NCBI RefSeq assembly: GCF_036924595.1
Contig: NZ_JAZHRV010000001.1
Coordinates: 2,604,001 to 2,668,000, forward strand
Direction: 5' to 3'
Source of the DNA: Bradyrhizobium algeriense
Lineage (GTDB): Bacteria; Pseudomonadota; Alphaproteobacteria; Rhizobiales; Xanthobacteraceae
DNA: 64,000 nucleotides
Position numbers and translations under genes: made by a program. Below, piece after piece: positions 44,249 to 52,959 of the stretch (position 1 is the stretch's first letter; each line of letters opens with the position of its first letter). The notes beneath the pieces were generated by a model. That model searched no databases. It was not told the DNA's origin and worked only from the letters and a program-made list of their open reading frames with translations.

Positions 44249-44402
44249 GATGCCGTGGCGCTATTGCGTTGGAGTCAAAGCGGATATTCTCAAATGCGGC
44301 AATCACGCAGATGCGCAATAAGCGCGCTTCCATTCGCGTCACAATCGGCTAAAAGGTGACCCGCCGCCGGCCACGTGATGCGATGCCGCGGCGATTCTGG
44401 AG

Positions 44403-45440
44403 ATGCAGGGAATGTTGAGCCGAGCGCTCAGTTTAGCGACGGTGACGCTCCTGATCGGCTGCCTCACAGCAGGCGCGGCACGGGCGGCTGAAAATCTCGA
44501 CGCCGGCAAGAGCCCCTCCCAGATATTCTCGAACACGTGCAACGCCTGCCACAAGAGCCCGCGTGGCCTGTTGAAGAACGTGTCGGCTTCATCGTTGCCG
44601 GGTTTTCTGCGCCAGCACTATACGACCGGCACCGACATGGCCTCGGTGCTCTCGTCCTACCTGATCTCCAACGGGGCCGCCGACCCCCGGTATCAGGGCA
44701 AGGATCAGCCGAAGCAGAAGGACGCCAAGCAGGACGGAAAACCAGATCAGCCCGACCGGCTCGGTCGCCGGCAGCCACCGGCGGCACCTGCGCGGGAAGT
44801 TTCCCGGCCGGACGCCGACGGAGCACCGCCGCAAGGCGAGGGCGCGCGTCCAGGCCGAGACGCGAAGCGGTTCGCGCGTCCGCAAGCGGCGCCCGATGCC
44901 TCGAAGCCTGCAGATGGCCAGGCCCCGCTGCAGGCCGCGACCGACAGCAAATCGGGCGTCAGGCAGAAACAGGGCAGACGTGGCAAGCCCGCCGTCGAAG
45001 AGCCGCCGAAAACCGAGCAGGCAGCCCCCGGCGAACCCGCAAAGGAAGAAGATGCGTCGCGGGATGCCGCCAAGGCTGAAACTGCCGCGACCGATCCCGC
45101 CAAGACCGATGCGATCAAGACCGATGCGATCAAGGGCGAGGGTGACAAGCCGGCCAGCGAGGCAGCGAAGCCCGTAGGCGAAACGGAAAAGCCGGCACGC
45201 GACGGCGCGTCCGAGACCGCCAAAGTCGATACTCCCAAGGAGAGCACCGGTAGCGAGCCGGCGCCGCTCAGGCCAGATCCGGTGCCGCCGGTCGCGCCGG
45301 CGCCGCCAGCTTCCGCTGCCACCGCGTCTGAGCCGGCCGCAGGTTCTTCCGCAGCGGCGCCTCCACCGGTAACGGCTACGGCGCCCGCATCGCCGCCGGT
45401 AGCGCCCGCCGGCCCGCCCGTGCCGCCCATCTCTCGCTAG
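44403..45440 (+). CDS. Exported protein with one heme-c motif and a long Ala/Pro/Lys-rich tail
   Basis: A 345-residue protein. An export signal at residues 5-29 is followed by one CNACH heme-c motif (Cys46, Cys49, His50) in a globular part of about 100 residues; Met79 in GTDMASVLSSYL could be the sixth ligand. From about residue 100 on it is low-complexity (Pro, Ala, Lys, Glu, Asp), including a TDAIK duplication. LLIGC at residues 16-20 also fits a lipobox, so the export mode is uncertain. No cytochrome oxidase or reductase is adjacent. Confidence 0.8.
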   Translation: MQGMLSRALSLATVTLLIGCLTAGAARAAENLDAGKSPSQIFSNTCNACHKSPRGLLKNVSASSLPGFLRQHYTTGTDMASVLSSYLISNGAADPRYQGKDQPKQKDAKQDGKPDQPDRLGRRQPPAAPAREVSRPDADGAPPQGEGARPGRDAKRFARPQAAPDASKPADGQAPLQAATDSKSGVRQKQGRRGKPAVEEPPKTEQAAPGEPAKEEDASRDAAKAETAATDPAKTDAIKTDAIKGEGDKPASEAAKPVGETEKPARDGASETAKVDTPKESTGSEPAPLRPDPVPPVAPAPPASAATASEPAAGSSAAAPPPVTATAPASPPVAPAGPPVPPISR

Positions 45441-45491
45441 GATTTTCAGATTTCCGAATGCCGGTCGACGGTGCGACATCGCTTGACCAGT

Positions 45492-45510
45492 TCTAGAGCG
45501 TTGCTCTAGA
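45492..45510. promoter_or_regulatory. Inverted repeat in the promoter of a TetR gene
   Basis: TCTAGAGC and GCTCTAGA are perfect complements separated by GTT, 34 bases before the TetR start codon at 45545. A TTGACC box lies just upstream (45483-45488). This is where an autoregulatory TetR operator would sit. Confidence 0.6.
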
Positions 45511-45544
45511 GTATAGATCCAACGGCCTCGAAAGACGGACGCGA

Positions 45545-46150
45545 ATGACCACGGCGCGCGAAGATCTGCTGGCGGCGGGATTGGCGGTATTCGACCGCGA
45601 CGGTTTCGAGGGCGCTACCGTGGCCTCCATCAGAACCCGCGCGCGAGCGTCCAATGGCAGCTTCTTCCATTTCTTCGGCTCGAAGAAGGAGCTGGCCGGT
45701 ACGCTGTTCCTGGAAATTCTCGCCCGTTACCACGCTGCCGTCATCGCGGCGGTCGATGAATCCTGCGGGGCGCGGGAAGGCGTGGCGCGGCTGATCCGCG
45801 CGCATCTGGAATGGGTCGTCAGCTCCAGGCGCGAGGCACGCTATCTGTTCGAAATTTCCCGCAGCGAATGGACCGAGGAGATCCGCGGCGCGCAGCGCGC
45901 GCAAAATTCGCGTCTTGCGGAAGCCGTCCAGCGATGGCGCGCGCCGCTGGTTGAGCGCGGCGAATTGCTGCCGATGACATCGTCGGTGTTCTTCAGCCAG
46001 ATCATCGGCCCGGCGCAGATTTTTTGCCGCGCATGGCTGTCGGGTCGCGACCGCGCCGATCCGAGAGAGCAAGCCGACATCCTGATCGCCTGCGCCATCC
46101 GCGCGGTGGTCGCGCCCGATGCGATCCACAAACCGGGAGAAACCGCATGA
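45545..46150 (+). CDS. TetR-family regulator
   Basis: A 201-residue repressor-like protein. The HTH lies at about residues 24-45 (ATVASIRTRARASNGSFFHFFGSKKELAG). The C-terminal part binds an unknown ligand. It overlaps the next gene by four bases (ATGA), so it most likely regulates itself and the thioesterase gene through the inverted repeat upstream. Confidence 0.88.
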   Translation: MTTAREDLLAAGLAVFDRDGFEGATVASIRTRARASNGSFFHFFGSKKELAGTLFLEILARYHAAVIAAVDESCGAREGVARLIRAHLEWVVSSRREARYLFEISRSEWTEEIRGAQRAQNSRLAEAVQRWRAPLVERGELLPMTSSVFFSQIIGPAQIFCRAWLSGRDRADPREQADILIACAIRAVVAPDAIHKPGETA

Positions 46151-46611
46151 GTGCGAATAACGATCCCGACTTCGCGCCGATCGCGACCCGTATCCGCGAC
46201 AATGTCGGCCGCCAAGGCTTCATGACCCATATCGGGGCGGAGCTGTCCGAGCTGACACGCGGCACGTGTACGCTTGAGGTCGACCGCCGGCCGGAACTGT
46301 TGCAGCAGCACGGCCTGTTCCACGGCGGCGTCACCGCCTTCCTGGTCGACAACGCTACCACGATCGCGGCCGCGACATCGCGGGGGCAGTCGGCGCTGAC
46401 GGCGGAATACAAATTGAACCTGCTGTCGCCGGCGACCGGCGAGCGCCTGATCTGCCGGGCGCGCGTGATCAAGCCCGGACGTCAGGTCGCCGTGGTTGCG
46501 GCCGACGTGTTCTGCGTGATCGACGGCAAAGAGAAGCACACCGCGACCGCGTTGGCGTCGATTGCCATGCTCGACGAAAAAGCGGCTGCCAGAATCCCAA
46601 GCCCGACCTGA
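46147..46611 (+). CDS. PaaI-type hotdog-fold thioesterase
   Basis: A 154-residue single hotdog domain. The active-site helix LFHGGVTAFLVDNATTIAA (with the conserved Gly-Gly and Asp) and the strand SALTAEYKLNLLSPATGE are those of PaaI/YdiI-type acyl-CoA thioesterases. The start is ATG 46147, overlapping the TetR stop. Acyl-CoA hydrolysis in fatty- or aromatic-acid catabolism is likely; the exact substrate is not. Confidence 0.88.
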   Translation: MSANNDPDFAPIATRIRDNVGRQGFMTHIGAELSELTRGTCTLEVDRRPELLQQHGLFHGGVTAFLVDNATTIAAATSRGQSALTAEYKLNLLSPATGERLICRARVIKPGRQVAVVAADVFCVIDGKEKHTATALASIAMLDEKAAARIPSPT

Positions 46612-46625
46612 AGGGGCCGGGCTTG
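46598..46625. terminator. Convergent terminator between thioesterase and rplI
   Basis: CAAGCCCG and CGGGCTTG form a perfect 8-bp stem around a 12-base loop, overlapping the thioesterase stop codon and facing the end of rplI on the other strand. It can serve both genes. Confidence 0.6.
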
Positions 46626-46651
46626 AAACTCGTTGCAGCGCGATAGAGGCG

Positions 46652-47251
46652 TTACTTCTCGGTTGCAGCAGGCGCAGGCGCCTCGTCCTCGTGCTGGGCT
46701 TCCGGATCGAAGAACTCGCCAGCGGCGGCGAGCGCCTCGGCGGCGGCGTCCTGGTCTTCCTGACGGGTCGAGATGTCCTCGCCGCGGTTGATGCGCTCGG
46801 CCTCATCGGCGCTGCGCGCCACGGTGACGCTGACGCTGACTTCGACTTCCGGATGCACGGCGATGGCGATCGCGTGCTTGCCGATGGTCTTGATCGGCGC
46901 ATCGAGCAGGACCTGGCTGCGGCTGATCGTGACGCCGTCGGCCTCGAAGGAGGTGATGATGTCGCGCACGCTGACCGAGCCGAACAACTGACCGGTTTCG
47001 GAAGCCTGGCGCAGCACGACCACGTTGCGGCCGTTGATCTTCTCCGCGACCTTGGTCGCTTCGCCCTTTGCCTTGAGATTGTTGGCTTCGAGCTCGGCCT
47101 TCATGCCGTCGAACTTGGCGCGGTTGTCGGCGGTGGCGCGCAGCGCCTTGCCGCGCTTGAGCAGAAAGTTGCGGGCAAACCCGTCCTTGACGCGGACGAC
47201 TTCGCCCATCTGACCGAGCTTGGCGACGCGTTCCAGCAAGATGATTTCCAT
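46652..47251 (-). CDS. rplI: 50S ribosomal protein L9
   Basis: A 199-residue ribosomal protein. The N-terminal RNA-binding domain begins [31 protein letters not shown] and the C-terminal domain with its GSVSVRDI segment follows; the acidic C-terminal extension ([17 protein letters not shown]) is typical of alphaproteobacterial L9. It is downstream of the DUF2232 gene. Confidence 0.96.
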   Translation of the reverse strand: MEIILLERVAKLGQMGEVVRVKDGFARNFLLKRGKALRATADNRAKFDGMKAELEANNLKAKGEATKVAEKINGRNVVVLRQASETGQLFGSVSVRDIITSFEADGVTISRSQVLLDAPIKTIGKHAIAIAVHPEVEVSVSVTVARSADEAERINRGEDISTRQEDQDAAAEALAAAGEFFDPEAQHEDEAPAPAATEK

Positions 47252-47303
47252 TTTCGTTCTCCTTTTTGAGCGTTCGTATTCGATTGGGTTGGATGTTGCA
47301 GTT

Positions 47304-48251
47304 TCAGGATGCGGGCAGGGGTGGAGGCTTGCCGCGCAGATAGCGTTGGCGAAGTCCGAACACGGCGTCGGCGAGCCCGAGCGCGACCATCGCGAGCCCG
47401 GGCCAGACCAGAACGATCGTGACGACGTAGATGCAGCTCAGCCACAGCGCGCGACTCTTCAGCGCCAACGTCAGCGTATGCATGACGGCAAATCCCGTCA
47501 GCGCGTAGGCCATCAACAGCGCGCCGGCGGCAATCTTCGCGACGAGGCCAAGCAGCCCCCCGGTAAAACAGAATGCAATGGCGACGCACAGGCCGACGAG
47601 TGTCATCGGCGGCAGGGTCGTGGCCTTCAGATCGGGCCACGGGCGCTGGAGGCGGCCGGAGGTGGCGGTGATCTTGGCCGCAAGCCACAGATTGATCGTC
47701 AGCATGATCAGCGGCCCGATGACGATCGCCGCCGGCGCCAATGTTGCCGCGGCGTCGATCACACGCTCATTGGTCTCGATTCGGTGCATTGCAAAAACCC
47801 GGGTCACACCGCGCTTCAAGGCGGCCGTGATCGCGTCCGGATCGGTGGTGAATGCGAAGAGCGTCGTAAGCGTGATGAGCGCGGCGAAGCCTGCGATCCA
47901 CAGCAGGATGCGACCGACCGGGTACCATTCCATCGAGGGGGGCGTTTGTTCCGTGCCGTCGTTTACCGGCCGGCCCAGCATTGCAAGGTGGCCAAGCCAC
48001 CACGCAGGAACTGCCACGCTAAGGGCATAGGCGATGCAATGATGCAGGCCGAAGAGCGCGCCAATGCTGACGGCAGCAGCGATGCCGCCAATCGTTGCAC
48101 TGAGGGGGCCCCATCCCATCGCCGCGACCATCAGGGGCATCGACGCCAGATAGAGCAACAACGCTGAAATCAGCGCGCGCGAAATTACAGACGCGAACAT
48201 CAGGCCCGATGCAGCGCCGGCAGCGATACCAATGAGGACGATCGCGATCAT
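47304..48251 (-). CDS. DUF2232 membrane protein
   Basis: A 315-residue inner-membrane protein with about eight helices. It starts [24 protein letters not shown] and carries the [13 protein letters not shown] segment. The DUF2232 family is often found between rpsR and rplI in rhizobia and is functionally unknown. The start at 48251 is preferred over an in-frame ATG 51 bases upstream. A terminator-like hairpin separates it from rpsR, so it may be transcribed on its own. Confidence 0.82.
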   Translation of the reverse strand: MIAIVLIGIAAGAASGLMFASVISRALISALLLYLASMPLMVAAMGWGPLSATIGGIAAAVSIGALFGLHHCIAYALSVAVPAWWLGHLAMLGRPVNDGTEQTPPSMEWYPVGRILLWIAGFAALITLTTLFAFTTDPDAITAALKRGVTRVFAMHRIETNERVIDAAATLAPAAIVIGPLIMLTINLWLAAKITATSGRLQRPWPDLKATTLPPMTLVGLCVAIAFCFTGGLLGLVAKIAAGALLMAYALTGFAVMHTLTLALKSRALWLSCIYVVTIVLVWPGLAMVALGLADAVFGLRQRYLRGKPPPLPAS

Positions 48252-48348
48252 CAGCTGTCCCGCCCCTTTCGAGCGGTTAGAGGTCGTCTCGACCCCAACC
48301 ATCGGCGACCGGACGACCCGGAAGCCTTATGAATCTTATGAATAACGA

Positions 48349-48370
48349 CCGGCGGCGCGAGCGCCGCCGG
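48349..48370 (-). terminator. Terminator after rpsR
   Basis: CCGGCGGCG and its complement CGCCGCCGG form a perfect 9-bp stem around CGAG. On the minus strand the hairpin is followed by a TCGTTATT stretch. It lies 12 bases after the rpsR stop and before the DUF2232 gene. Confidence 0.7.
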
Positions 48371-48381
48371 CCGAACATGTC

Positions 48382-48621
48382 TTAGCGAATGACGTAGGGC
48401 AGCAGGCCAAGGAAACGCGAGCGCTTGATGGCGCGCGCGAGTTCACGCTGCTTCTTGGCGGAGACGGCGGTGATGCGGCTCGGCACGATCTTGCCGCGCT
48501 CGGAGACGTAACGCATCAACAGCTTGGAATCCTTGTAGTCGATCTTCGGCGCATTCGGACCCGTGAACGGGCAGGTCTTGCGGCGACGGAAAAACGGACG
48601 GCGTGCACCAGCTTCAGCCAT
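48382..48621 (-). CDS. rpsR: 30S ribosomal protein S18
   Basis: A 79-residue ribosomal protein with the family motifs [31 protein letters not shown] and a basic C-terminus. It is encoded five bases downstream of rpsF in the conserved rpsF-rpsR pair. Confidence 0.97.
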   Translation of the reverse strand: MAEAGARRPFFRRRKTCPFTGPNAPKIDYKDSKLLMRYVSERGKIVPSRITAVSAKKQRELARAIKRSRFLGLLPYVIR

Positions 48622-48626
48622 GATTC

Positions 48627-49103
48627 TTACTCCTCTTCCGTCGCTTCAACAGCGACGTCTTCGCGCGGACGGCGCGGGCCGCGGTCGCCGCGGAAGCCAC
48701 CGCCTTCACGATCGCCACGGAAGCCGCCTTCGCGGTCACCACGGAAACCGCCGCCGCGATCGTCGCGCTCGCGGTCACGATCGGCCTTGCGCATCATCGC
48801 CGAGGGACCTTCCTCGTGCTCTTCGACGCGGACGGTGAGATAGCGGATGACGTCTTCAGAGATCCGCTCCTGCCGCTCGATCTCGGTGACCGCGGAGGAG
48901 GGCGCGTCGATGTTCATCAGCACGAAGTGCGCTTTGCGATTCTTGTTCATGCGGTAGGTGAGCGAACGCACGCCCCAGTTCTCGGTCTTGGTGACCTTGC
49001 CGCCGAGCCCTTCGACGATGCCCGTCATCTGGGTGGTCAGCTCTTCAACCTGCTGGGTGCTCGCATCCTGACGCGCGAGAAAAACATGCTCATAAAGAGG
49101 CAT
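48627..49103 (-). CDS. rpsF: 30S ribosomal protein S6 with a Gly/Arg-rich repeat tail
   Basis: A 158-residue ribosomal protein. The core S6 fold (about residues 1-100, [34 protein letters not shown]) is followed by a tail with several RGD/GG repeats ([17 protein letters not shown]) typical of alphaproteobacterial S6. The start is the ATG at 49103. A stem immediately upstream buries its ribosome-binding site (see the leader feature). Confidence 0.97.
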   Translation of the reverse strand: MPLYEHVFLARQDASTQQVEELTTQMTGIVEGLGGKVTKTENWGVRSLTYRMNKNRKAHFVLMNIDAPSSAVTEIERQERISEDVIRYLTVRVEEHEEGPSAMMRKADRDRERDDRGGGFRGDREGGFRGDREGGGFRGDRGPRRPREDVAVEATEEE

Positions 49104-49107
49104 GGGT

Positions 49108-49167
49108 GTCCTTTCCTGTGTTGGCGCGATTCCCGGCGGCAAGCCCTTCGAGACCTCCGGAAAGGAC
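49108..49167 (-). promoter_or_regulatory. rpsF leader stem sequestering the ribosome-binding site
   Basis: GTCCTTTCC (as mRNA, from 49167) and GGAAAGGAC (ending at 49108) are perfect 9-bp complements; the 3' arm contains the AAAGGA Shine-Dalgarno of rpsF, four bases from the ATG. Inside the loop lies GCCGCCGGG. The layout matches the S6:S18 autoregulatory leader known from many bacteria, where the S6:S18 complex binds and represses. Confidence 0.65.
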
Positions 49168-49392
49168 TCGATAATGCTCAGAAGGCGGAAGCACGGGACG
49201 ACGGACCAACTGGCCCTGCCACATCAACATCGCCAAAAAGGTGAGATTGCTGAGACCGTCCGTTCAGCTCCCGGCCGGGATCCACGGATGGCGCGGTTTA
49301 TAAGGATTTTCAGCGCGCTGGCAAGGCTTCTTGGGGGGACTTGAAAGGGTTCCTGGCCTCTCCAACGAGGGCCGTGAGGCCACCGGGCCGGG

Positions 49393-49424
49393 TTGACATA
49401 TTTGTTTGTATATCATACAAACAA
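49393..49424 (+). promoter_or_regulatory. Promoter with TetR-type operator
   Basis: TTGTTTGTAT and its exact complement flank ATC (49402-49424), a textbook TetR operator. TTGACA at 49393-49398 makes a -35 box, and TACAAA at 49416-49421 a -10 box 17 bases away, inside the operator. It is 16 bases from the TetR start, so the regulator should repress itself and the desaturase gene. Confidence 0.72.
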
Positions 49425-49440
49425 TGGACGAGAGGGCAAA

Positions 49441-50151
49441 ATGGCTCCCAAGTTCGTCCAGACAGCTCCCGAAGCTCCAGCCGGCGATCCCAAGCATGCC
49501 GCCCGCGCCACGCGTACAGCCGGACGCCAGATGCGCTCGCGCCTCCTCGACGGCGCCAGCCGCCTGTTCAGGGAGCGGGGCCTCGCCGGAACCTCGATTT
49601 CGGACATTGCGGCGGCCGCGGACGCCTTTCCGAGCCAGATCACCTATTACTTCCGCACCAAGGAGGCGCTGTTCGTCGAGGCCGCCTGCCGCGAGATGCT
49701 CTATCTGGCGCGCGCGACCGAGCAGGCGGCGCTTCGGGCGCACACGCCGCGGGAATATACGCACGCGCTGGCGGAGACGGTGACGGCGACGGATTCGGTG
49801 GCCTTCTTTGCCGAGGCTTTGACCCTGACCAGACGCCGTCAGGATCTCGCTCCGTTGGTTGAACGCACCATCGAACGTCTGCACAGCGAAGGCGCCCGCG
49901 CTTATGCGAGCCAGGTCGAGCGGCACGGCTGGCGCTCACTCCGAGCGCCCGAGGAAAGCTCGCGCCGGTTCTGGGCAGTCGCGATCGGCGTCATGGTCGA
50001 GGGTCATGCGATGGGACGATCGGCAGAGGATTTGTGCCACGAGATGCTGCGCGTGCTGGGCGATCAGGCCACGACACCGCCTGGCGTCGACAGCGCCAGA
50101 CTGCGCGTGGTTGACGACAGCGACAAGCCCGACAGGGAGACCTCATCATGA
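49441..50151 (+). CDS. TetR-family regulator of a desaturase gene
   Basis: A 236-residue repressor-like protein with the HTH at about residues 45-66 (TSISDIAAAADAFPSQITYYFRTKEALF). The start is ATG 49441 behind GAGAGGG; an in-frame ATG 48 bases upstream would run through the operator and is rejected. It overlaps the desaturase gene by four bases (ATGA), so its target is most likely that enzyme. Confidence 0.88.
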   Translation: MAPKFVQTAPEAPAGDPKHAARATRTAGRQMRSRLLDGASRLFRERGLAGTSISDIAAAADAFPSQITYYFRTKEALFVEAACREMLYLARATEQAALRAHTPREYTHALAETVTATDSVAFFAEALTLTRRRQDLAPLVERTIERLHSEGARAYASQVERHGWRSLRAPEESSRRFWAVAIGVMVEGHAMGRSAEDLCHEMLRVLGDQATTPPGVDSARLRVVDDSDKPDRETSS

Positions 50152-51173
50152 CCGCGCTACGCATGCGTGCCCGTGACTTTCTGAACGAGGACCAATTGAT
50201 CGCCGTGCGCCAGCGCGTGACGTGGAAAGGCATCGCCCTGATCGCACATGCATGGGCGCTGATCCTGGGATCGATCGCGCTGGCCGCCTGGTGGCCCAAC
50301 CCGCTGACCTTTTTGCTCGCGGTCGGCATCATCGGCTCGCGCCAGCTCGGGCTCGCGATCCTGATGCATGACGGCGCACATGGATGTCTGTCGGCGGACG
50401 AGAAGGTCAACCTGACGCTGAGCCAGTGGTTCTGCGCCTATCCGATCTTCGCCGAGACCCGCGCCTATCGCCGCTATCACCTGCAGCACCATGCGCGCAC
50501 GCAGCAGGAAGACGATCCGGATCTGGTGCTATCAGCGCCGTTTCCGATCACGGGGATGAGCTACCGCCGCAAGTTCGTGCGCGATATCACCGGGCAGACC
50601 GGCTATCAGCAGCGCAAAGCGCAATTGCTAAATGCACTTGGGCCCAAGGAATGGCCGCTCGCGCGGCGCGCCGCGCATTTTTGGGAAAAGCTCGGTCCGC
50701 AGTGTGCCGTCAATGCCGTGCTGTTCGCAGGCCTTGCCGCCGCCGGCGTGTGGTGGGCCTATCCGCTGTTGTGGCTGCTGCCGCTGCTCACCTGGCAGAT
50801 GGTCATCACCCGCATCCGCAACATCGCCGAGCATGCGGTGGTCCCCGACTCGAACGATCCCCTGCGCAATACGCGCACCACGCACACCAATTTCCTTGAG
50901 CGGCTGTTCATCGCGCCGTATTACGTGAACTACCACCTTGAGCATCACCTGCTGTTTTACGTGCCCTGCTACAACCTGCCGCGTGTCCACCGCATTCTCT
51001 CCGCGAGCCGGTATGCGGACCGAATGGAGGTGCAGCCGAATTACGCCGCCGTGCTGCGGCTCGCGACTGCCAGGCCGGACCACGAGGACCGGCCTGGTAA
51101 CGTCGTGAGCAGCGCACGCCGCGCCCGGGCCGGGAAGGAGGTTGGCGGTGATCAGGCCGCAGGTGGCTTCTAG
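50148..51173 (+). CDS. Membrane fatty-acid desaturase family protein
   Basis: A 341-residue membrane protein with the three histidine boxes of di-iron desaturases: HDGAHG near residue 75, HLQHH near 112, and HLEHH near 265. Helices lie between the boxes. It likely introduces a double bond into membrane lipid acyl chains or a related hydrocarbon; regulation by the adjacent TetR protein fits membrane adaptation. Confidence 0.9.
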   Translation: MTALRMRARDFLNEDQLIAVRQRVTWKGIALIAHAWALILGSIALAAWWPNPLTFLLAVGIIGSRQLGLAILMHDGAHGCLSADEKVNLTLSQWFCAYPIFAETRAYRRYHLQHHARTQQEDDPDLVLSAPFPITGMSYRRKFVRDITGQTGYQQRKAQLLNALGPKEWPLARRAAHFWEKLGPQCAVNAVLFAGLAAAGVWWAYPLLWLLPLLTWQMVITRIRNIAEHAVVPDSNDPLRNTRTTHTNFLERLFIAPYYVNYHLEHHLLFYVPCYNLPRVHRILSASRYADRMEVQPNYAAVLRLATARPDHEDRPGNVVSSARRARAGKEVGGDQAAGGF

Positions 51174-51245
51174 CTAGAGGTGGACATCCCCTTTCGCTCA
51201 TAGGGTAACTTCCCTGGGCGACAATAGCCGCGAAGGAGCGAGCGT

Positions 51246-51872
51246 ATGATCGATCTGACCACCTTGGCTGCTTATGCGGCGGTTGTGCTCGGCTTTGTAT
51301 TCATTCCGGGTCCCGCCACGCTCCTCACCGTTGCACGGGCAACGAGTTCGGGCACCAGGGTGGGAATCGCGACCGGCGTCGGGATCGCGGCCGGCGACAT
51401 GATTCATACCTTTATGGCGATCGTCGGCATCTCAGCGATCATTGCCACTTCGGCGCTGCTGTTCAGCATCATCAAATACATTGGCGCCGCGTATCTCGTT
51501 TACCTCGGCATTCGCGCAATCCTTGAGAGAACACCGGCAAATCTGACGCCCGGCGGACTACCAATCTCGGCCGGCAAAGCATTCAGGCAAGCTGTTTTGG
51601 CCGAGGTGCTGAACCCGAAAACCGCACTCTTTTTTCTCGCGTTCCTCCCCCAGTTCGTGGTGCCCGAAAACGGATCGGTCGTGCTTCAATTGACGATCCT
51701 GGGGATCCTTTTTGTGCTGTTGGGGCTCGTCAGTACGGTGGTTTTTGCGGTCTGCGCGGGAGGATTGGGCAATTTTCTCCGTCGAAATCCCACCGTGCTG
51801 AAGTGGCAGGGCAAGGCGGTTGGCGGCATCTATTGCGCTCTGGGCGTCCGGTTGGCGCTGCAGGAACGCTGA
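51246..51872 (+). CDS. LysE-family amino-acid exporter
   Basis: A 208-residue inner-membrane protein with about six hydrophobic helices. The family motif FIPGPATLLTVARATSSGTRVGIATGVGIAAGD is present. Substrates of homologues include lysine, arginine and other amino acids. It lies alone between the desaturase and fabD genes. Confidence 0.88.
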   Translation: MIDLTTLAAYAAVVLGFVFIPGPATLLTVARATSSGTRVGIATGVGIAAGDMIHTFMAIVGISAIIATSALLFSIIKYIGAAYLVYLGIRAILERTPANLTPGGLPISAGKAFRQAVLAEVLNPKTALFFLAFLPQFVVPENGSVVLQLTILGILFVLLGLVSTVVFAVCAGGLGNFLRRNPTVLKWQGKAVGGIYCALGVRLALQER

Positions 51873-51984
51873 GCCTGTCCGCCCAATTCCCGGCCTTCCC
51901 TGCGGAATGCGTCATCCCCCACCGCGGCTTGACATCCCGGCCTCGGTCAGTGTCTTACGGCCCCAATCAAATAAGGGAGCGCCG

Positions 51985-52938
51985 ATGACGGCTGCATTTA
52001 CTTTTCCGGGGCAGGGTTCCCAGGCGGTCGGTATGGGCAAAGCCCTGGCGGAAGCCTTTCCGGCCGCGCGGGCGGTATTCGACGAGGTCGATTCGGCGCT
52101 CGGTGAGAAGCTGACCGCGATCATCTGGGACGGCCCGGCCGAAACCCTCCAGCTCACCGAAAATGCCCAGCCGGCCCTGATGGCGGTCTCGATTGCCACG
52201 CTGCGCGTTCTGGAGACCGAGGCGGGCTTTTCCGTGGGGCGGGATGCGGCCTTCGTCGCCGGCCATTCGCTCGGCGAATATTCCGCGCTGGCTGCGGCCG
52301 GCAGCCTCAGCGTCAGCGATACCGCGCGCCTGCTGCGTACCCGTGGCCTTGCGATGCAAAAAGCGGTGCCGGTCGGCGCCGGGGCCATGGCGGCACTGCT
52401 CGGGCTTGATTATGAGGCCGCGATGGCCGTCGCCGGCGAAGCCGCGCAGGGTCAGGTCTGCCAGGCGGCCAACGACAATGGCGGCGGGCAGGTGGTGGTG
52501 TCCGGCGACAAGGCCGCGGTCGAGCGCGCGCTCGAAATCGCCAGGGCCAAGGGCGCCAAGCGCGCGATGCTGCTGCCGGTGTCCGCGCCGTTCCATTGCA
52601 AGCTGATGCAGCCCGCGGCCGATGCGATGGCGGAGGCACTGGCCGGCGTGACGATCAGGACGCCGGCTTCGCCGCTGGTGTCGAACGTGCTGGCGGCGCC
52701 GATCACCGATCCCGACGAGATTCGCCGCCGCCTGATCGAGCAGGTCACCGGCACCGTGCGCTGGCGCGAGTCGGTGGCTTACATGGCCGCGCACGGCGCC
52801 ACGCGGTTCTTCGAAATCGGCGCCGGCAAGGTGCTGAGCGGTCTGGTCAAGCGCATCGCCGACGGCGCCGTCGGCGTGTCGATCGGGGGACCCAACGATA
52901 TTGCCGCGGCCAAGGACGCATTGGCGGCTTCGGCCTAA
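51985..52938 (+). CDS. fabD: Malonyl-CoA:ACP transacylase
   Basis: A 317-residue enzyme that loads malonyl groups on ACP for fatty-acid synthesis. GQGSQ is at residues 9-13, the nucleophile is in GHSLGEYSA near residue 93, and the catalytic His lies in APFHCKLMQ. Start MTAAFTFPGQ with AAGGGAG upstream. First gene of the fabDG cluster. Confidence 0.96.
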   Translation: MTAAFTFPGQGSQAVGMGKALAEAFPAARAVFDEVDSALGEKLTAIIWDGPAETLQLTENAQPALMAVSIATLRVLETEAGFSVGRDAAFVAGHSLGEYSALAAAGSLSVSDTARLLRTRGLAMQKAVPVGAGAMAALLGLDYEAAMAVAGEAAQGQVCQAANDNGGGQVVVSGDKAAVERALEIARAKGAKRAMLLPVSAPFHCKLMQPAADAMAEALAGVTIRTPASPLVSNVLAAPITDPDEIRRRLIEQVTGTVRWRESVAYMAAHGATRFFEIGAGKVLSGLVKRIADGAVGVSIGGPNDIAAAKDALAASA

Positions 52939-52959
52939 AGCTCCCGGAAGGAGAGATTG

